From positions 1 through 5,756 of the forward strand of contig JASLAV010000581.1 of assembly GCA_030146905.1 (NCBI GenBank): a stretch of 5,756 nt of DNA. Direction: 5' to 3'. This stretch comes from Lentzea sp. Its GTDB lineage: Bacteria > Actinomycetota > Actinomycetes > Mycobacteriales > Pseudonocardiaceae. How positions within the stretch are numbered: position 1 is the first letter of the stretch; the number at the start of each line of letters is the position of its first letter. This document shows positions 4,081-5,756 of this stretch, piece by piece. Both the position numbers and the translations under genes were made by a program. Under the pieces are notes generated by a model. The model ran no database searches. It saw only the letters and a list, made by a program, of their open reading frames with translations, and was not told the DNA's origin.

Positions 4081-5756
4081 GTGGCTGGATCGACACGGGC
4101 GAAGAAGAGCAGCGGAGGCGGGGGCAGCACCCGGCGATTGGTGATCGTCGAGTCGCCCACGAAGGCGCGGAAGATCGCCTCATACCTCGGCGCCAACTTC
4201 GTCGTGGAGTCCTCCAGGGGACACATCCGGGACCTGCCGCGCGGTGCCGCCGACGTCCCCGCCAAGTTCAAGGGGCAGGCCTGGGCCAGGCTCGGGGTGG
4301 ACGTCGACCACGGCTTCGAGCCCCTCTACGTGATCTCCGCTGACAAGAAGTCGCTGGTCAGCGAGCTCAAGGAAGCGTTGAAGGACGTCGACGAGCTCTA
4401 CCTCGCGACAGACGGTGACCGCGAGGGCGAGGCCATCGCGTGGCACCTGCTGGAGACGCTCAAGCCCAAGGTCCCGGTTCGCAGGATGGTGTTCCACGAG
4501 ATCACCGAGTCCGCGATCCAGGCCGCCGCGGCCAACCCCCGCGACCTCGACCAGGACCTGGTCGACGCCCAGGAGACCCGCCGCATCCTCGACCGCCTCT
4601 ACGGCTACGAGGTCAGCCCGGTCCTCTGGAAGAAGGTCATGCCGAAGCTCTCGGCAGGCCGCGTGCAGTCCGTGGCGACCCGTCTGGTCGTGGAGCGCGA
4701 ACGCGAACGCATGAAGTTCGTCAGCGCGAGCTACTGGGACATCTCCGCGCAGATGGACGCCGGTGAGACGGCGACGCCGCGTCAGTTCGGCGCACGTCTC
4801 ATCGCCGTCGACGGCACGCGTCTCGCCACCGGCCGCGACTTCGGCTCCGACGGCAAGCTCACCGGCAGGGCCGACGTCGTCGTGCTGGACGAGGCGCAGG
4901 CGAGGGCCATCGCGAACGGGCTGGAGAACGCGCCGGTCAAGGTCGCCTCCGTCGAGGAGAAGCCGTACTCGCGCAAGCCGTACGCGCCGTTCATGACCTC
5001 GACGCTGCAGCAGGAGGCCGGCCGCAAGCTGCGCTTCTCCGCCGACCGCACGATGCGCACGGCCCAGAAGCTGTACGAGAACGGCTACATCACCTACATG
5101 CGAACCGACAGCACGACGCTGTCGGAGACCGCGATCAACGCGGCCCGCACGCAGGCCACGGACCTCTACGGCGCGCAGTACGTCTCGGACAAGCCGCGCC
5201 AGTACACGCGCAAGGTCAAGAACGCGCAGGAGGCCCACGAGGCGATCAGGCCCGCGGGAGAGGTCTTCCGCACGCCTGGCCAGGTGGCCTCCGAGCTCGA
5301 CTCCGACGAGTTCAAGCTCTACGAGATGATCTGGCAGCGCACGATCGCGTCCCAGATGGCCGACGCGCGGGGCAACACGACCAGCGTGCGCATCCAGGGC
5401 CGCGCCGCGACGGGCCAGGAGGTCACGTTCGCCGCGTCCGGCCGCACGATCACGTTCGCAGGCTTCCTCAAGGCCTACGTCGAGACCGTCGACGCCGAGG
5501 CCGGTGGTGAGTCCGACGACGCAGAGTCGCGCCTGCCGCAGCTGGTCAAGGACCAGGACCTGACGATCGCGGAGCTGTCCGCGGACGGCCACACCACCTC
5601 GCCGCCCTCGCGCTTCACCGAGCCGTCGCTGATCAAGACGATGGAGGAGCTCGGCATCGGCCGTCCCTCCACCTACTCGTCGATCATCAGCACCATCCAG
5701 GACCGCGGCTACGTGTGGAAGAAGGGCGCGGCGCTGGTCCCGTCCTGGGTCGCGTT
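4081..5756 (+). CDS. topA: DNA topoisomerase I (type IA), N-terminal 558 residues (3' end cut by window)
   Basis: This enzyme relaxes negative supercoils by cutting one strand through a 5'-phosphotyrosine link. A basic, Gly/Ser-rich leader (1-19) precedes the Toprim domain (about 20-140): LVIVESPTKARKIASYLG carries the catalytic Glu24, and DGDREGE gives the Mg-binding acids Asp111, Asp113 and Glu115. Core motifs follow in order: DAQETRRILDRLYGYEVSP (from 163), LSAGRVQSVATR (190-201), PFMTSTLQQEA, YITYMRTDST with active-site Tyr339, KNAQEAHEAIRP (380-391) and ELGIGRPSTYS (523-533). Active-site numbering agrees with my memory of mycobacterial enzymes (Tyr339 in M. smegmatis). Mycobacterial TopA is about 930 residues, so the rest of the core and the repeat-rich basic C-terminal domain lie beyond the window. 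No break or missing catalytic residue is seen. The opposite strand contains a long open frame over this gene (4180-5592), which is a codon-bias shadow. topA is usually essential and its expression responds to supercoiling. Confidence 0.98.
   Translation, partial: MAGSTRAKKSSGGGGSTRRLVIVESPTKARKIASYLGANFVVESSRGHIRDLPRGAADVPAKFKGQAWARLGVDVDHGFEPLYVISADKKSLVSELKEALKDVDELYLATDGDREGEAIAWHLLETLKPKVPVRRMVFHEITESAIQAAAANPRDLDQDLVDAQETRRILDRLYGYEVSPVLWKKVMPKLSAGRVQSVATRLVVERERERMKFVSASYWDISAQMDAGETATPRQFGARLIAVDGTRLATGRDFGSDGKLTGRADVVVLDEAQARAIANGLENAPVKVASVEEKPYSRKPYAPFMTSTLQQEAGRKLRFSADRTMRTAQKLYENGYITYMRTDSTTLSETAINAARTQATDLYGAQYVSDKPRQYTRKVKNAQEAHEAIRPAGEVFRTPGQVASELDSDEFKLYEMIWQRTIASQMADARGNTTSVRIQGRAATGQEVTFAASGRTITFAGFLKAYVETVDAEAGGESDDAESRLPQLVKDQDLTIAELSADGHTTSPPSRFTEPSLIKTMEELGIGRPSTYSSIISTIQDRGYVWKKGAALVPSWVA

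Noticed and set aside
3668..4183. Minus-strand frames spanning the gap before topA
   Set aside because: Pro/Arg/Ser-rich products, no ribosome site, and they cross the gene boundary and topA start.
4180..5592. A 470-codon open frame on the minus strand
   Set aside because: It lies wholly opposite topA, whose catalytic motifs are intact in the plus frame. Its product is Arg/Leu/Val/Asp-rich low-information sequence typical of the antisense of high-GC codons.

Overview
The window is about 5.8 kb of high-GC DNA with G/C-biased third codon positions. Every gene I support reads left to right. The gene content points to an actinobacterium: a K+-independent proton-pumping pyrophosphatase, small two-cysteine lipoproteins, leaderless-looking promoters and a topA of mycobacterial type. 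A Pseudonocardiaceae-like genus is my guess, inferred from gene style and order and not proven. Both ends of the window cut through genes.

Layout. 2-1258 is the C-terminal half of hppA, the membrane H+-pyrophosphatase. A strong hairpin follows at 1270-1312. Two small lipoprotein genes come next (1325-1900 and 1930-2493), closed by a bipartite hairpin with a short T run (2510-2563), a good intrinsic terminator. Then comes a short piece (2614-2760) that encodes only the C-terminal end of the same lipoprotein family. It looks like the remnant of a fourth copy and lies 4 nt before a third intact lipoprotein gene (2765-3310). The intact lipoproteins share a [WY]-[MV]-D-x-[VF]-C motif, or its close equivalent, after the lipobox, and a second cysteine 130-133 residues further on.

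The most interesting part is 3344-3951. A near-consensus actinobacterial LexA (SOS) box overlaps a -10 element placed exactly 7 nt before a GTG start, so the gene looks leaderless and DNA-damage controlled. The 190-residue product has no function I can name. It reads as two LAGLIDADG-like halves whose catalytic acidic residues have been replaced, which recalls the inactive homing-endonuclease fold of WhiA. It sits just upstream of topA (4081 to the window end), which encodes DNA topoisomerase I and is complete through the Toprim domain and active-site tyrosine but truncated at the 3' end. Together these suggest a DNA-topology and DNA-damage neighbourhood next to an envelope cluster of hppA and lipoproteins; a functional link between the two halves is not shown by the sequence.

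No RNA gene, CRISPR array, insertion sequence or attachment site was seen. No gene-free stretch exceeds 300 bases.
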